From assembly GCA_021773295.1 (NCBI GenBank), contig JAJFKI010000009.1, forward strand, positions 1-58,636: DNA of 58,636 nucleotides, in the 5' to 3' direction. The notes under the pieces were generated by a model. It was not told the DNA's origin and did not search any database. It worked only from the letters and a program-made list of their open reading frames with translations. The position numbers and the translations under genes were made by a program. Below are positions 51,554 to 58,636 of the stretch, in pieces. Numbering within the stretch: position 1 is the first letter of the stretch; every line of letters starts with the position of its first letter. The DNA is from Gammaproteobacteria bacterium (GTDB lineage: Bacteria; Pseudomonadota; Gammaproteobacteria; UBA1113).

Positions 51554-53398
51554 CTAAGCAAGGTATTTCAATAACTTACGGAGCTCATACATTGCTGTGT
51601 TATAGCCGATGTTGATGATTTTGTCGTATTCTTTGAAGTCGAGGATGTGGTAATCCATAGGATTAATGATGATTGAATGGGTGGCTTGCTTTAACATTTC
51701 CTCGGAGTGTAAGTAGCTACTAATCATCATACTGCGGCTAATAGTGAGGAATATATTTGGTAAGTGTGACTGGGAAAATTCATTATTATCGTGTATCTGT
51801 TTTGTCAGTTTATGTATGACAGAATTACTTTCATCAATATTCCCTTGGTAACTATAATCACTATGCTGCGGCTCGATTTGCACGGCAATGATTTTACCAT
51901 CACCGCGCAAACGGCTGGACATGATATCCACCGGTAAATTATTTAGGATTCCTCCATCCACTAAGATATGGCCATCATCATCAACTAGCGGAGGAAAGAT
52001 CCCAGGTAGCGATGCACTGGCCCTAACGGCACGCCAAATGCGGCCCTTGTCTAACACGGATATTTGCCCCGTCGATAAATCAGTAGCGACACAAAATAAA
52101 GGTTTCCACAAATTTTCTATGACTAAATCTTCAGTAAAACAGTCAATTAGAATGTTTTCCAAGGTTTTACCCGAGCCTAAGGCTTTGGTGGGAATGGTAA
52201 AATCAGTGATAGAATAATTCGAGGTGAGACGTTTTTTGATGGTGTCATACACACGATCATGCGGCAAATCTACAGCGTATAAACCCGCAAATAAAGCACC
52301 GATACTGGTCCCGGCAACGCAATCGATTTCAATATTTAGCTCTTTTAACGCACGTAATACACCAAAGTGCGCTAAGCCTTTAGCGCCACCACCCGATAGC
52401 ACCAGTGATAAGCTATTACCTGTTATAAATCTAGCAATACGGCCAATGTCTTTAACATTGCCTTCACGGATATGATACAAGCGATCAATTTTACGATTTT
52501 TAGTCCATGCCTCGCGGTAGAATGCATAGGGTTTTTTTCTATCATGAATCAAAAGTAATTCTTTCGTAGCATACACATGGGCCCATTCAGAAAAGATAGC
52601 GGATTCAGCTTGGGTTAAACTAGGGTTATCTGTTTCATCGGCAACGGCAAGGACACGATCAGCAAGCCGAATGCATAATTGTGTCCAAACACTTAAGGTA
52701 TCACTGGCAATATAAATGAGGTAAGGATACTGATCCTCAAGCTGCTCAATAACTTGAGTAATTTCATCAACGGTTTGATCATTGATTTGAGTCACACCAA
52801 ATAGAGCACTGTCAATGATGAATTGTTCATTAATAAAAACAGCTTGCCCATAACGGGAAATTTCTGGCTCAAGATTTGCAATAAACTGTTCTATATTCCC
52901 ATAATTACCGGCGGGTAGAAGGGTAATGCTGCAACGACTCATGCCTTGATAACCTGTTGTCGTTTTACCTAACGCTTGACGGATGCCGATATTAGCAATT
53001 TCTAATAAAGACTGTGGTGAATTGGCAATATGGTTTTTAAAAGTTTCCCGTGTAATGATGAGCAATCTTGTGCTCCTCAATGCAGTAATGGTTGCGGTGC
53101 ATTGCACGCCAGAGAGCAAGGAATGGATCCCCACCATTTCACCTGGACCTAATTCATTTACTGTAGTTTTGACATTATCGATTTCTTTGCTGACAAGTAC
53201 TCTCCCGCTGATGATGACATATAAATTACCGTCTATTTTCCCTTCTTTAAGTAATACTTCACTGGCTGTAATTTCATATTGCCACAAATTATTAATCATA
53301 GTGGTTAGCAGTTGTTTATCGATTTGACGAAAGAAAGCATTCTTCATCAGCTTTTCGAAGATCCGTTCTGTGGGTAATCTGTCTTTACATCGATGCAT
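51554..53398 (-). CDS. Patatin-like phospholipase with N-terminal cNMP-binding domain (NTE type)
   Basis: The 614-residue protein starts behind AGGAGT. Residues about 15-135 are a cyclic-nucleotide-binding domain (EVLLKEGKIDGNLYVIISGR, GPGEMVGIHSLLSGVQCTAT), though the phosphate-binding Arg is replaced. A middle region (about 160-310) resembles the NTE/RssA linker. The patatin domain (about 325-520) has the oxyanion loop SGGGAKGLAHFG, the nucleophile in GTSIGALFAGL and the Asp of DGGILNNLPVD, forming the Ser-Asp dyad. It should hydrolyse phospholipids or lysophospholipids at a membrane, as neuropathy target esterase and bacterial NTE-like enzymes do. Sphingolipid-related roles are not implied. 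Patatins are also frequent secreted virulence enzymes in Legionella relatives. Confidence 0.92.
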   Translation of the reverse strand: MHRCKDRLPTERIFEKLMKNAFFRQIDKQLLTTMINNLWQYEITASEVLLKEGKIDGNLYVIISGRVLVSKEIDNVKTTVNELGPGEMVGIHSLLSGVQCTATITALRSTRLLIITRETFKNHIANSPQSLLEIANIGIRQALGKTTTGYQGMSRCSITLLPAGNYGNIEQFIANLEPEISRYGQAVFINEQFIIDSALFGVTQINDQTVDEITQVIEQLEDQYPYLIYIASDTLSVWTQLCIRLADRVLAVADETDNPSLTQAESAIFSEWAHVYATKELLLIHDRKKPYAFYREAWTKNRKIDRLYHIREGNVKDIGRIARFITGNSLSLVLSGGGAKGLAHFGVLRALKELNIEIDCVAGTSIGALFAGLYAVDLPHDRVYDTIKKRLTSNYSITDFTIPTKALGSGKTLENILIDCFTEDLVIENLWKPLFCVATDLSTGQISVLDKGRIWRAVRASASLPGIFPPLVDDDGHILVDGGILNNLPVDIMSSRLRGDGKIIAVQIEPQHSDYSYQGNIDESNSVIHKLTKQIHDNNEFSQSHLPNIFLTISRSMMISSYLHSEEMLKQATHSIIINPMDYHILDFKEYDKIINIGYNTAMYELRKLLKYLA

Positions 53399-53586
53399 CG
53401 AGGACTCCTACCTGACGCAGGATTTTTATTCTCATATTCTGTTAATTATAATGCTTAATCATAGAATTACTGCTTAACACTCTATTAACTCTCATAAAAT
53501 ATCGTTAACGCAAAATGATAAGGTGGATCTTTTCTTCATTGAACCTATAGTTATTTTATACAGATAGATGATGTTAGGTTGTTGTC

Positions 53587-55548
53587 ATGACAAATAAAGG
53601 TTATAAATATATCGTGGCAATTATAATATTCGGCGTATTTTACGGCGCTAGCCAATATTTAATTGCCGCAGAAGAATCAAAGCAAGATAGCCAGCAAACA
53701 TTATTTTTAAAAGCCGAGAAAGCCTTAAAAAATAATAATGACAAGGCGTTTGAAGCACTCTTGCCACAATTAAAAGATTATCCTTTATATCCCTACTTAA
53801 TTTATGAAAAACTCAGTAAAAATGTCACAGAAGAAAATGAATCACAAATAAAAGCATTTTTAGAAAAATATCCAAAATTACCGCCGGCAGAAGATTTACG
53901 TGAACAGTGGTTTAAGCTTTTGGCTAAAAATAAGCAATGGAATAAGATTATTGAAAATTATCCGACAAAATACAAAACGACGGCTGCCAATCAGTGTTTG
54001 TACATACAAGCGTTTATTAATATTGGTGAAATAGCGCAAACCACCTCAGCAATTCCGGCACTATGGTTAGTCAGCAAGCAACAGCCAACGGTTTGTATGC
54101 CGGTCTTTGAAGCTTGGGCAAAACAAGGTTATGCTAAAGATGATTTGATTTGGGAGCGCATTGGTTTGACACTAAAGGCTGGTAATGTTGAGTTAGCCAA
54201 AAAACTCTTGAAGTTGCTACCACCGAATGAACAAAAAGTCGGTCAGATTTGGTTAAATACCCATAGCGATCCAGCGTCCATCGCTAAAAATATAAACTTA
54301 GATAAAGATCACAAACAAGTAAATCCCATCGTCACTCATGGCTTAACTAAACTGGCAGAAAATGATCCGAATACTGCTTATAAGAAATGGCATAAATTAG
54401 CGGAAGAATATGGCTTATCTGCCGATCAGAAACAAACAGTAAAAGAAGCTATCGCGCTTGGACTCATTAAAAAAGATGCAAGTGCGGCACAACATAAAGT
54501 TAAACAATTAAAAACAGCCACTAATAATAAAAATGTTGCCGAATGGATGCTAAGAGAACTCATTAAAAACCGTAACATGGAGCAAGTGAAAGGTTTAGTC
54601 GAAGCCCTACCACAAAAAGAGCAAGCTAAACTAAATTGGCGTTACTGGTATGCGAAAAGTTTAGAAGCCTTAGGTCAAAAAGATAAAGCACATAATATTT
54701 ATACCAGTATATCAGCTGTGCCAAGTTATTACGGTGTGTTAGCTGCTAATAAAATTAGTAGAAAGCTCCCCATTACATATTATAGGATTGATATATCCAA
54801 TTCTGAACGCAATGCTGTGTTAGCCAATCCTAATATTCAACGCGCAGAAGCTCTTTATCAATTAAAACGCTATAACGTAGGTGATAAAGAATGGTGGACG
54901 GCGATTGATAACTTATCTGACAAACAAGACTATGTCGCTGCGAAAGTGGCACAAGAGTGGGGCATGAATAATATCGCTATTGCCACCGGTAATAAAATCA
55001 AAGGCAAAAAAGATTTTACGTTGCTGTATCCCTTGGATTATGAAAGCACCATTGCCAAGGCAGCCAAAAAGAATGACATTGAGCAAGCCTGGATTTACGC
55101 TATTATCCGACAAGAAAGCCGCTTTCATCCCAGCGCTAAGTCATCCGTTGGTGCTAAGGGTTTAATGCAACTTATGCCCGGCACAGCAAAAGATGTGGCA
55201 AGAAAATCCAAAGGCGCAATATCACCATCAAACATTAACTTGTTAGATCCAACTACCAATATCCACTTAGGCTCCGCCTATTTAAGTGATCTGTTAGACT
55301 CATGGGGTGAATACGGCATCCTCGCCACCGCGTCCTACAACGCAGGCCCCGGCAATGTCCGCAAATGGATCCCAAAAGATGATGCCATGCCAGTAGATGA
55401 ATGGGTAGAAATCATTCCTTTCAATGAGACACGCACTTACGTTAAACACGTGCTCTTAAACACCGTCGTCTACCAAGATCGCTTAAAACAAAAAGACACC
55501 ATGAAAAAACACTTAAAAGACATCCCTGTGGATGCGAAGTATCAATAA
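53587..55548 (+). CDS. slt: Soluble lytic murein transglycosylase Slt
   Basis: This 653-residue periplasmic enzyme has an N-terminal signal segment (YIVAIIIFGVFYGASQYLIA), a long alpha-superhelical U and L domain region (about 35-480, with SltY-type repeats such as LNWRYWYAKSLEALGQKDKA), and the C-terminal goose-lysozyme-like catalytic domain. The catalytic Glu is in IIRQESRFHPSAKSSVGAKG, followed by LMQLMPGTA, ASYNAGPGNVRKW and ETRTYVKHVL. It cleaves the MurNAc-GlcNAc bond to leave 1,6-anhydro ends during wall turnover. Length and domain order match Slt70. The next gene is convergent, 13 bases away. Confidence 0.96.
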   Translation: MTNKGYKYIVAIIIFGVFYGASQYLIAAEESKQDSQQTLFLKAEKALKNNNDKAFEALLPQLKDYPLYPYLIYEKLSKNVTEENESQIKAFLEKYPKLPPAEDLREQWFKLLAKNKQWNKIIENYPTKYKTTAANQCLYIQAFINIGEIAQTTSAIPALWLVSKQQPTVCMPVFEAWAKQGYAKDDLIWERIGLTLKAGNVELAKKLLKLLPPNEQKVGQIWLNTHSDPASIAKNINLDKDHKQVNPIVTHGLTKLAENDPNTAYKKWHKLAEEYGLSADQKQTVKEAIALGLIKKDASAAQHKVKQLKTATNNKNVAEWMLRELIKNRNMEQVKGLVEALPQKEQAKLNWRYWYAKSLEALGQKDKAHNIYTSISAVPSYYGVLAANKISRKLPITYYRIDISNSERNAVLANPNIQRAEALYQLKRYNVGDKEWWTAIDNLSDKQDYVAAKVAQEWGMNNIAIATGNKIKGKKDFTLLYPLDYESTIAKAAKKNDIEQAWIYAIIRQESRFHPSAKSSVGAKGLMQLMPGTAKDVARKSKGAISPSNINLLDPTTNIHLGSAYLSDLLDSWGEYGILATASYNAGPGNVRKWIPKDDAMPVDEWVEIIPFNETRTYVKHVLLNTVVYQDRLKQKDTMKKHLKDIPVDAKYQ

Positions 55549-55561
55549 TCAACGTGCCCGT

Positions 55562-56704
55562 TTACTGCTGTAAATAATCACGATAATTAATCACTTGAAT
55601 AGGTTCTTTATATGGGAATTGCTCGCCGTTATAGAGCAAGTAGCCAAGATCACTATTACTTAACAAAGCTTCAACGGGCTGTATCATACGTGTTGTAAAA
55701 CCAGCGCCGCTTTTTATTTCGATGAGTTCTTTGTACTGTTTGCGGTCGATAATTAAATCAATTTCCATACCACTACTTGTTCGATAATAATAGAAGTCAG
55801 CGTGAGTATTATTATGCTTTTCTTTTTTTATAATTTCGGTGACAAGATAGTTTTCAAAAATAGCACCTTTCATTGGACCATGTTTGTATTGTTCAATGGT
55901 ATTAATGGCGGTGAGATATGATACTAAGCCCGTATCATAAAAATAGAGCTTAGGGCTCTTTGTAATTCTTTTTCCGTAGTTTTTATAGAAGGGAGGTAAG
56001 AGAAATATGATATAAGAGGCTTCTAAAACAGATAGCCAACTCTTAATTGTTGGCACTGAAACGCCCAAGTCATTGGCATAGTTTGACATATTAAGTGCTT
56101 GACTGACATTGCTCGCTAAGAGTTGCATAAAACGACTAAAATCTCTTAAATTACCGATATCTTTAATGGCTCGTAAGTCTTTATTTAAATAGGTTTCAAT
56201 ATAAGAAGCATACCAATTTTGTATTTGCTCATTGTTTAAATGAACCACTTCCGGATAACTGCCGTGAATGATTATGTCCCGATTAACCTGCTCAGGCATC
56301 TCTACATATTGATAGGGTAGCAGCGTTAATAAACCAATACGGCCAGCTAAGGATTCTGTAATATTTTTCATTAAGGAGAATTGACTAGAGCCCGTCAAAA
56401 CAAACTTTCCATAACGCTGTCTATCATTATCAATGGCTATCTTTACTAAGTTAAAAATTTCTGGAGCCTTTTGTGCTTCATCAAAAATAACCTTGTCATT
56501 ATACGTTTGGATAAAACCTTGAGGATCATTTTCAAAAAAGTCCCTTACTCGATAGTCATCAAAGCTGACATAGCGGTAATCCACTAAGACTTTTTTGATG
56601 AGAGTCGATTTGCCAGATTGTCTAGGGCCGGTTAGCCCGACCGCTGGAAAACTTGTTAGATAACTTTTTAAGGCGGCTTCAAGCACTCTTGGTTGGTATT
56701 TCAT
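55562..56704 (-). CDS. COG1373 ATPase (AAA_14 plus DUF4143)
   Basis: The 380-residue protein begins with an AAA_14 P-loop (VGLTGPRQSGKSTLIKKVL, about 22-40) and Walker B VIFDEAQKAP, sensor-like VLTGSSQFSLM, and a middle winged-helix region (SVPTIKSWLSVLEASYIIFL). The C-terminal DUF4143 domain (YFYDTGLVSYL, FENYLVTEIIKK, YYYRTSSGMEIDLII, IEIKSGAG) resembles a PD-(D/E)xK nuclease with the D-x(n)-ExK pattern. These mobile, often multi-copy ATPases have no settled role; genome defence or regulation is suspected. A long palindrome lies upstream, and a remnant of a second copy is at 29563-29769. Confidence 0.88.
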   Translation of the reverse strand: MKYQPRVLEAALKSYLTSFPAVGLTGPRQSGKSTLIKKVLVDYRYVSFDDYRVRDFFENDPQGFIQTYNDKVIFDEAQKAPEIFNLVKIAIDNDRQRYGKFVLTGSSQFSLMKNITESLAGRIGLLTLLPYQYVEMPEQVNRDIIIHGSYPEVVHLNNEQIQNWYASYIETYLNKDLRAIKDIGNLRDFSRFMQLLASNVSQALNMSNYANDLGVSVPTIKSWLSVLEASYIIFLLPPFYKNYGKRITKSPKLYFYDTGLVSYLTAINTIEQYKHGPMKGAIFENYLVTEIIKKEKHNNTHADFYYYRTSSGMEIDLIIDRKQYKELIEIKSGAGFTTRMIQPVEALLSNSDLGYLLYNGEQFPYKEPIQVINYRDYLQQ

Positions 56705-56716
56705 GCTTCACTCCTT

Positions 56717-56798
56717 CAAATTTAAAGTATGACCTTAAATCTACACCATAAAAACAGAAATTCCAATGTAAATTTAAAGTCAAACTTTAAATTTACAT
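56717..56798 (-). promoter_or_regulatory. Palindromic operator-like sites upstream of the COG1373 gene
   Basis: Positions 56766-56798 are a perfect inverted repeat with 15-base arms (ATGTAAATTTAAAGT) and a 3-base centre. A second imperfect one (AAATTTAAAGTATGACCTTA) sits at 56717-56740, between the first and the start codon at 56704. The shared AAATTTAAAGT core and spacing suggest two binding sites for one dimeric regulator, perhaps autoregulation. Confidence 0.55.
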
Positions 56799-57099
56799 GA
56801 AAAAAATGAGCGTTATGAACAATTTAACCTCGGGCTTGTTGTATTTTTACCCGCGCCGCTTTAACATACATAATAAAACCATGGGGTTACAAAAATAATC
56901 TTCCCCTAACTTCACGGACACTAACTTGTTAACAGCTATGAACCAACAAAGAAGTGATAAAATAACCAATCCTACGAGAACCTAATATTCTCGGGGAATT
57001 TATTAAGATTGCCAAAGCTGTTGAAAGTAAAACTGAGTTCACACAAATAGTATCTAGCAGTTCAAGCAGTGCTTGCAGTTCAAGTAGCGCAAAGGTGTT
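56799..57099. other. Gene-free stretch
   Basis: AT-rich DNA without a convincing gene. Two close direct repeats (GCAGTTCAAGCAGTGCTT and GCAGTTCAAGTAGCG) lie at about 57057-57091, next to the end of the coiled-coil gene. Confidence 0.3.
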
Positions 57100-58383
57100 T
57101 TAGTTATTATTATTTGGCAGATGAGTTAGTAAGGGTAGCTCATCGTTCTGCCCAATTGAAGTTGATTGTGAATCTGAGGCTGATAAAAAACGTTGGTTAT
57201 AAGTATCAGCACCCGCGGTGTTGTGAGTTATTGATTTTCTTCTTCTGCGGTTTGGCTTAGTTGTTCTTCTCCAAGAACTGCCGTAACTTAGCGTTTTCTG
57301 ACTGTTGTCATCAGCACTACTACGATAGCTTAGTGTTTTATTTTTCCTTCTACCACTATTATCTTCGTAACTTAGCGTTTTCTGACTGTTGTCATTAGCA
57401 CTACTATGATAGCTTAGTGTTCTATTTTTCCTTCTATTACTACTATCCCAATTCAAAGTTTTCTGACTGTTGTCATCAGCACTCCTATTATCGATTTCGG
57501 TTGTACGGCTATAATCATGGGCACTGTTATCCACAACTTTTTTTATTTTTGCGTCAGGATGTGATACAAGTACGTCACCGCCGCGTGTGTTATAAGTAAC
57601 AGAGGGGGGATTCTGCGATATTTTCTCTAAAGTCGCAGCTATAATTTTCATTGCTTCATGTTGCTGAGTGGTATTTTGCTGGGCCTGTTCTTTTAGAAGT
57701 ATATTTTGTTGAAAAGCAGCGAGAGTCTCTTTAATATCACTCTTATCTTGTGCCAGCTTTGATCTATAAAGAATAAGGGCCTCACGCTCATCGAGCAGTT
57801 CATTTCTCATCCCCAACATTTTTGCCTTAAGCGCGTTTGATTCAGGCAAAAGTTTGTTATGAATTTCAAATTCAAGCCCAACTTTAGTATTTTCAAGTGT
57901 CTCAATACTTACTTGCAATGTTTTTATTTCGTCTTTCTTTTCATTCATTTTCTGCTGTGCTAATTTTTGTCCTTCCTGTTCAATAATCAAATTTAGCTCG
58001 GAGTTTTTTTTATCGAGTTCTTTTTGAGTCGTTGCTAATGATTGTTCCTGCTTTGTTAACGTTGTTTCTCTTTTATCTAATGAATTTTTCCGAGCTGATA
58101 ATAGCTGTTCCTGGGCGGTTAAAGCGTCTTTTGTTTTATCCAATCCATCAAGAATGGGTCTTAATTTAGTTAGCTCTGCTAAATTGTCAATATTCATGTT
58201 AGTAATGGTGTCTTTTTCTGCGATGTGTTCATTTTTCTCTCTTTCTGCTTGTTCGTATCTCTGCTTGTAGTTATTTAATCGGCGGGACATATGATCATGG
58301 ACCACATAAACAACAAATATCGTTACACCTAATCCAGATCCTAAAAATAGGAGGATGTCCCACAAATTTACCGCTAACATCAT
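57100..58383 (-). CDS. Membrane-anchored coiled-coil protein with a tandem-repeat tail
   Basis: The family is not recognised. GAGGGG precedes the first ATG. The 427-residue protein has one N-terminal membrane helix (WDILLFLGSGLGVTIFVVYV), then a long coiled coil (about 35-255) rich in Lys, Glu, Gln and Leu, somewhat like the front of RmuC-type proteins but without the RmuC nuclease core. The last third is basic and carries three copies of a 27-28-residue repeat with the core DDNSQKTLSY alternating with RRKNKTLSYRSSA, visible in the DNA as an 81- to 84-base period (first positions about 57291, 57375 and 57456). It ends with an Arg-rich patch (KPNRRRRKSI) and an Asn tail. A host-directed or envelope role is possible. 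Confidence 0.65.
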   Translation of the reverse strand: MMLAVNLWDILLFLGSGLGVTIFVVYVVHDHMSRRLNNYKQRYEQAEREKNEHIAEKDTITNMNIDNLAELTKLRPILDGLDKTKDALTAQEQLLSARKNSLDKRETTLTKQEQSLATTQKELDKKNSELNLIIEQEGQKLAQQKMNEKKDEIKTLQVSIETLENTKVGLEFEIHNKLLPESNALKAKMLGMRNELLDEREALILYRSKLAQDKSDIKETLAAFQQNILLKEQAQQNTTQQHEAMKIIAATLEKISQNPPSVTYNTRGGDVLVSHPDAKIKKVVDNSAHDYSRTTEIDNRSADDNSQKTLNWDSSNRRKNRTLSYHSSANDNSQKTLSYEDNSGRRKNKTLSYRSSADDNSQKTLSYGSSWRRTTKPNRRRRKSITHNTAGADTYNQRFLSASDSQSTSIGQNDELPLLTHLPNNNN

Positions 58384-58446
58384 ATTACCCCTCTTGTTCT
58401 AAATAAATTAATAAACCGCTGAAACAGGCCCATATGCCCGGCAGAA

Positions 58447-58636
58447 AATCGCATTTTGAATTGCGAGTAGTATATACTCCTCGTGACTCAAAATGCGAGA
58501 TTAATGCTATTGCTTTTTGCCCCCTTGGAACCTTTGAAATTTGGCAATAGATCGACTATTACCTGCATTTCAAAGGTTCCAAGGGAACAAAAATCAACTC
58601 GCCTAAATCTCGCATTTTGAAGTGTGACGGGTATAT
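58447..58636 (+). repeat. Foldback repeat, copy F (runs to the window edge)
   Basis: It starts with an outer end (AATCGCATTTTGAATTGCGA) abutting the mirror-image left end (TATACTCCTCGTGACTCAAA) of a full unit. The inner hairpin is perfect over 19 bases (CCCTTGGAACCTTTGAAAT with its complement) around GGCAATAG-ATCGA-CTATTACC. The right end GAAGTGTGACGGGTATAT reaches the last base. Confidence 0.85.

Noticed and set aside
6932..58636. Repeated palindromic units as a CRISPR array
   Set aside because: The units are scattered over 50 kb, are 165 bases long with internal hairpins, differ in their arms, and have no regular spacers or cas genes nearby.

Overview
The window reads as chromosome of an AT-rich, host-associated gammaproteobacterium, most like a member of the Legionellales (Legionella, Coxiella or Berkiella relatives). 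The order dciA / secA-mutT / zapD-coaE-pilD-pilC-pilB-pilA is a gammaproteobacterial core block. The accessory genes point to life with eukaryotic cells: a Rab-GTPase-like remnant, a protein ending in a CaaX prenylation box, a large coiled-coil orphan with a hydrophobic hairpin, and a cNMP-domain patatin phospholipase. The taxonomic call is an inference from gene content; no rRNA is present.

Layout. 0-3.4 kb: the end of a DUF945 gene, a secreted sorbosone-dehydrogenase-like protein and a Bcr/CflA-type MFS exporter. 3.4-9.8 kb: a decaying accessory stretch with two broken genes (a PAS-LuxR regulator and an AlbA_2 ATP-binding protein), an AAA_28 NTPase, an alpha/beta hydrolase, a VOC protein, an intact PAS-LuxR regulator, the Rab-like remnant and the CaaX protein. 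10.1-18.9 kb: conserved housekeeping and type IV pilus genes. 18.9-19.7 kb: a gene-free stretch holding a tRNA 5'-end fragment and a foldback repeat.

19.7-31.6 kb holds the most striking content. A 2153-residue fully reducing type I polyketide synthase (KS-AT-DH-ER-KR-ACP, no thioesterase) overlaps an alpha-oxoamine synthase of the serine palmitoyltransferase family. Divergent from both is an SDR closely resembling 3-ketodihydrosphingosine reductase. This is the same enzyme trio as fungal FUM1/FUM8/FUM13 (fumonisin). The pathway I infer is: the PKS builds a saturated chain, the PLP enzyme releases it by decarboxylative condensation with an amino acid, and the SDR reduces the 3-ketone to a sphingoid-base-like amino alcohol. 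An SRPBCC protein and a fatty-acid-hydroxylase/sterol-desaturase-superfamily membrane protein lie nearby as possible tailoring genes, the latter separated by a higBA toxin-antitoxin pair.

33.3-42.3 kb carries a second system with no recognised name. One minus-strand operon encodes a membrane-fusion protein, an RND pump, a GNAT N-acyltransferase fused to a cNMP-binding domain, and a ThiF(E1-like)-nitroreductase fusion. Divergent to it is a cNMP-domain protein with a methyltransferase-like C-terminal half. It looks like a small-molecule biosynthesis and export unit. 42.3-58.6 kb: a CPA1-type antiporter, a DEAD-box helicase, a pentameric ligand-gated ion channel homologue, an ABC-F protein (yheS), the orphan coiled-coil protein, the phospholipase, the soluble lytic transglycosylase slt, a COG1373 ATPase with a long palindrome upstream, and a membrane-anchored coiled-coil protein with a tandem-repeat tail.

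Across the window are six copies or fragments of a roughly 165-bp foldback element. Its arms differ between copies but stay self-complementary within each copy, including two places where a copy abuts the end of another. I see no CRISPR array, complete tRNA, rRNA or intact transposase.
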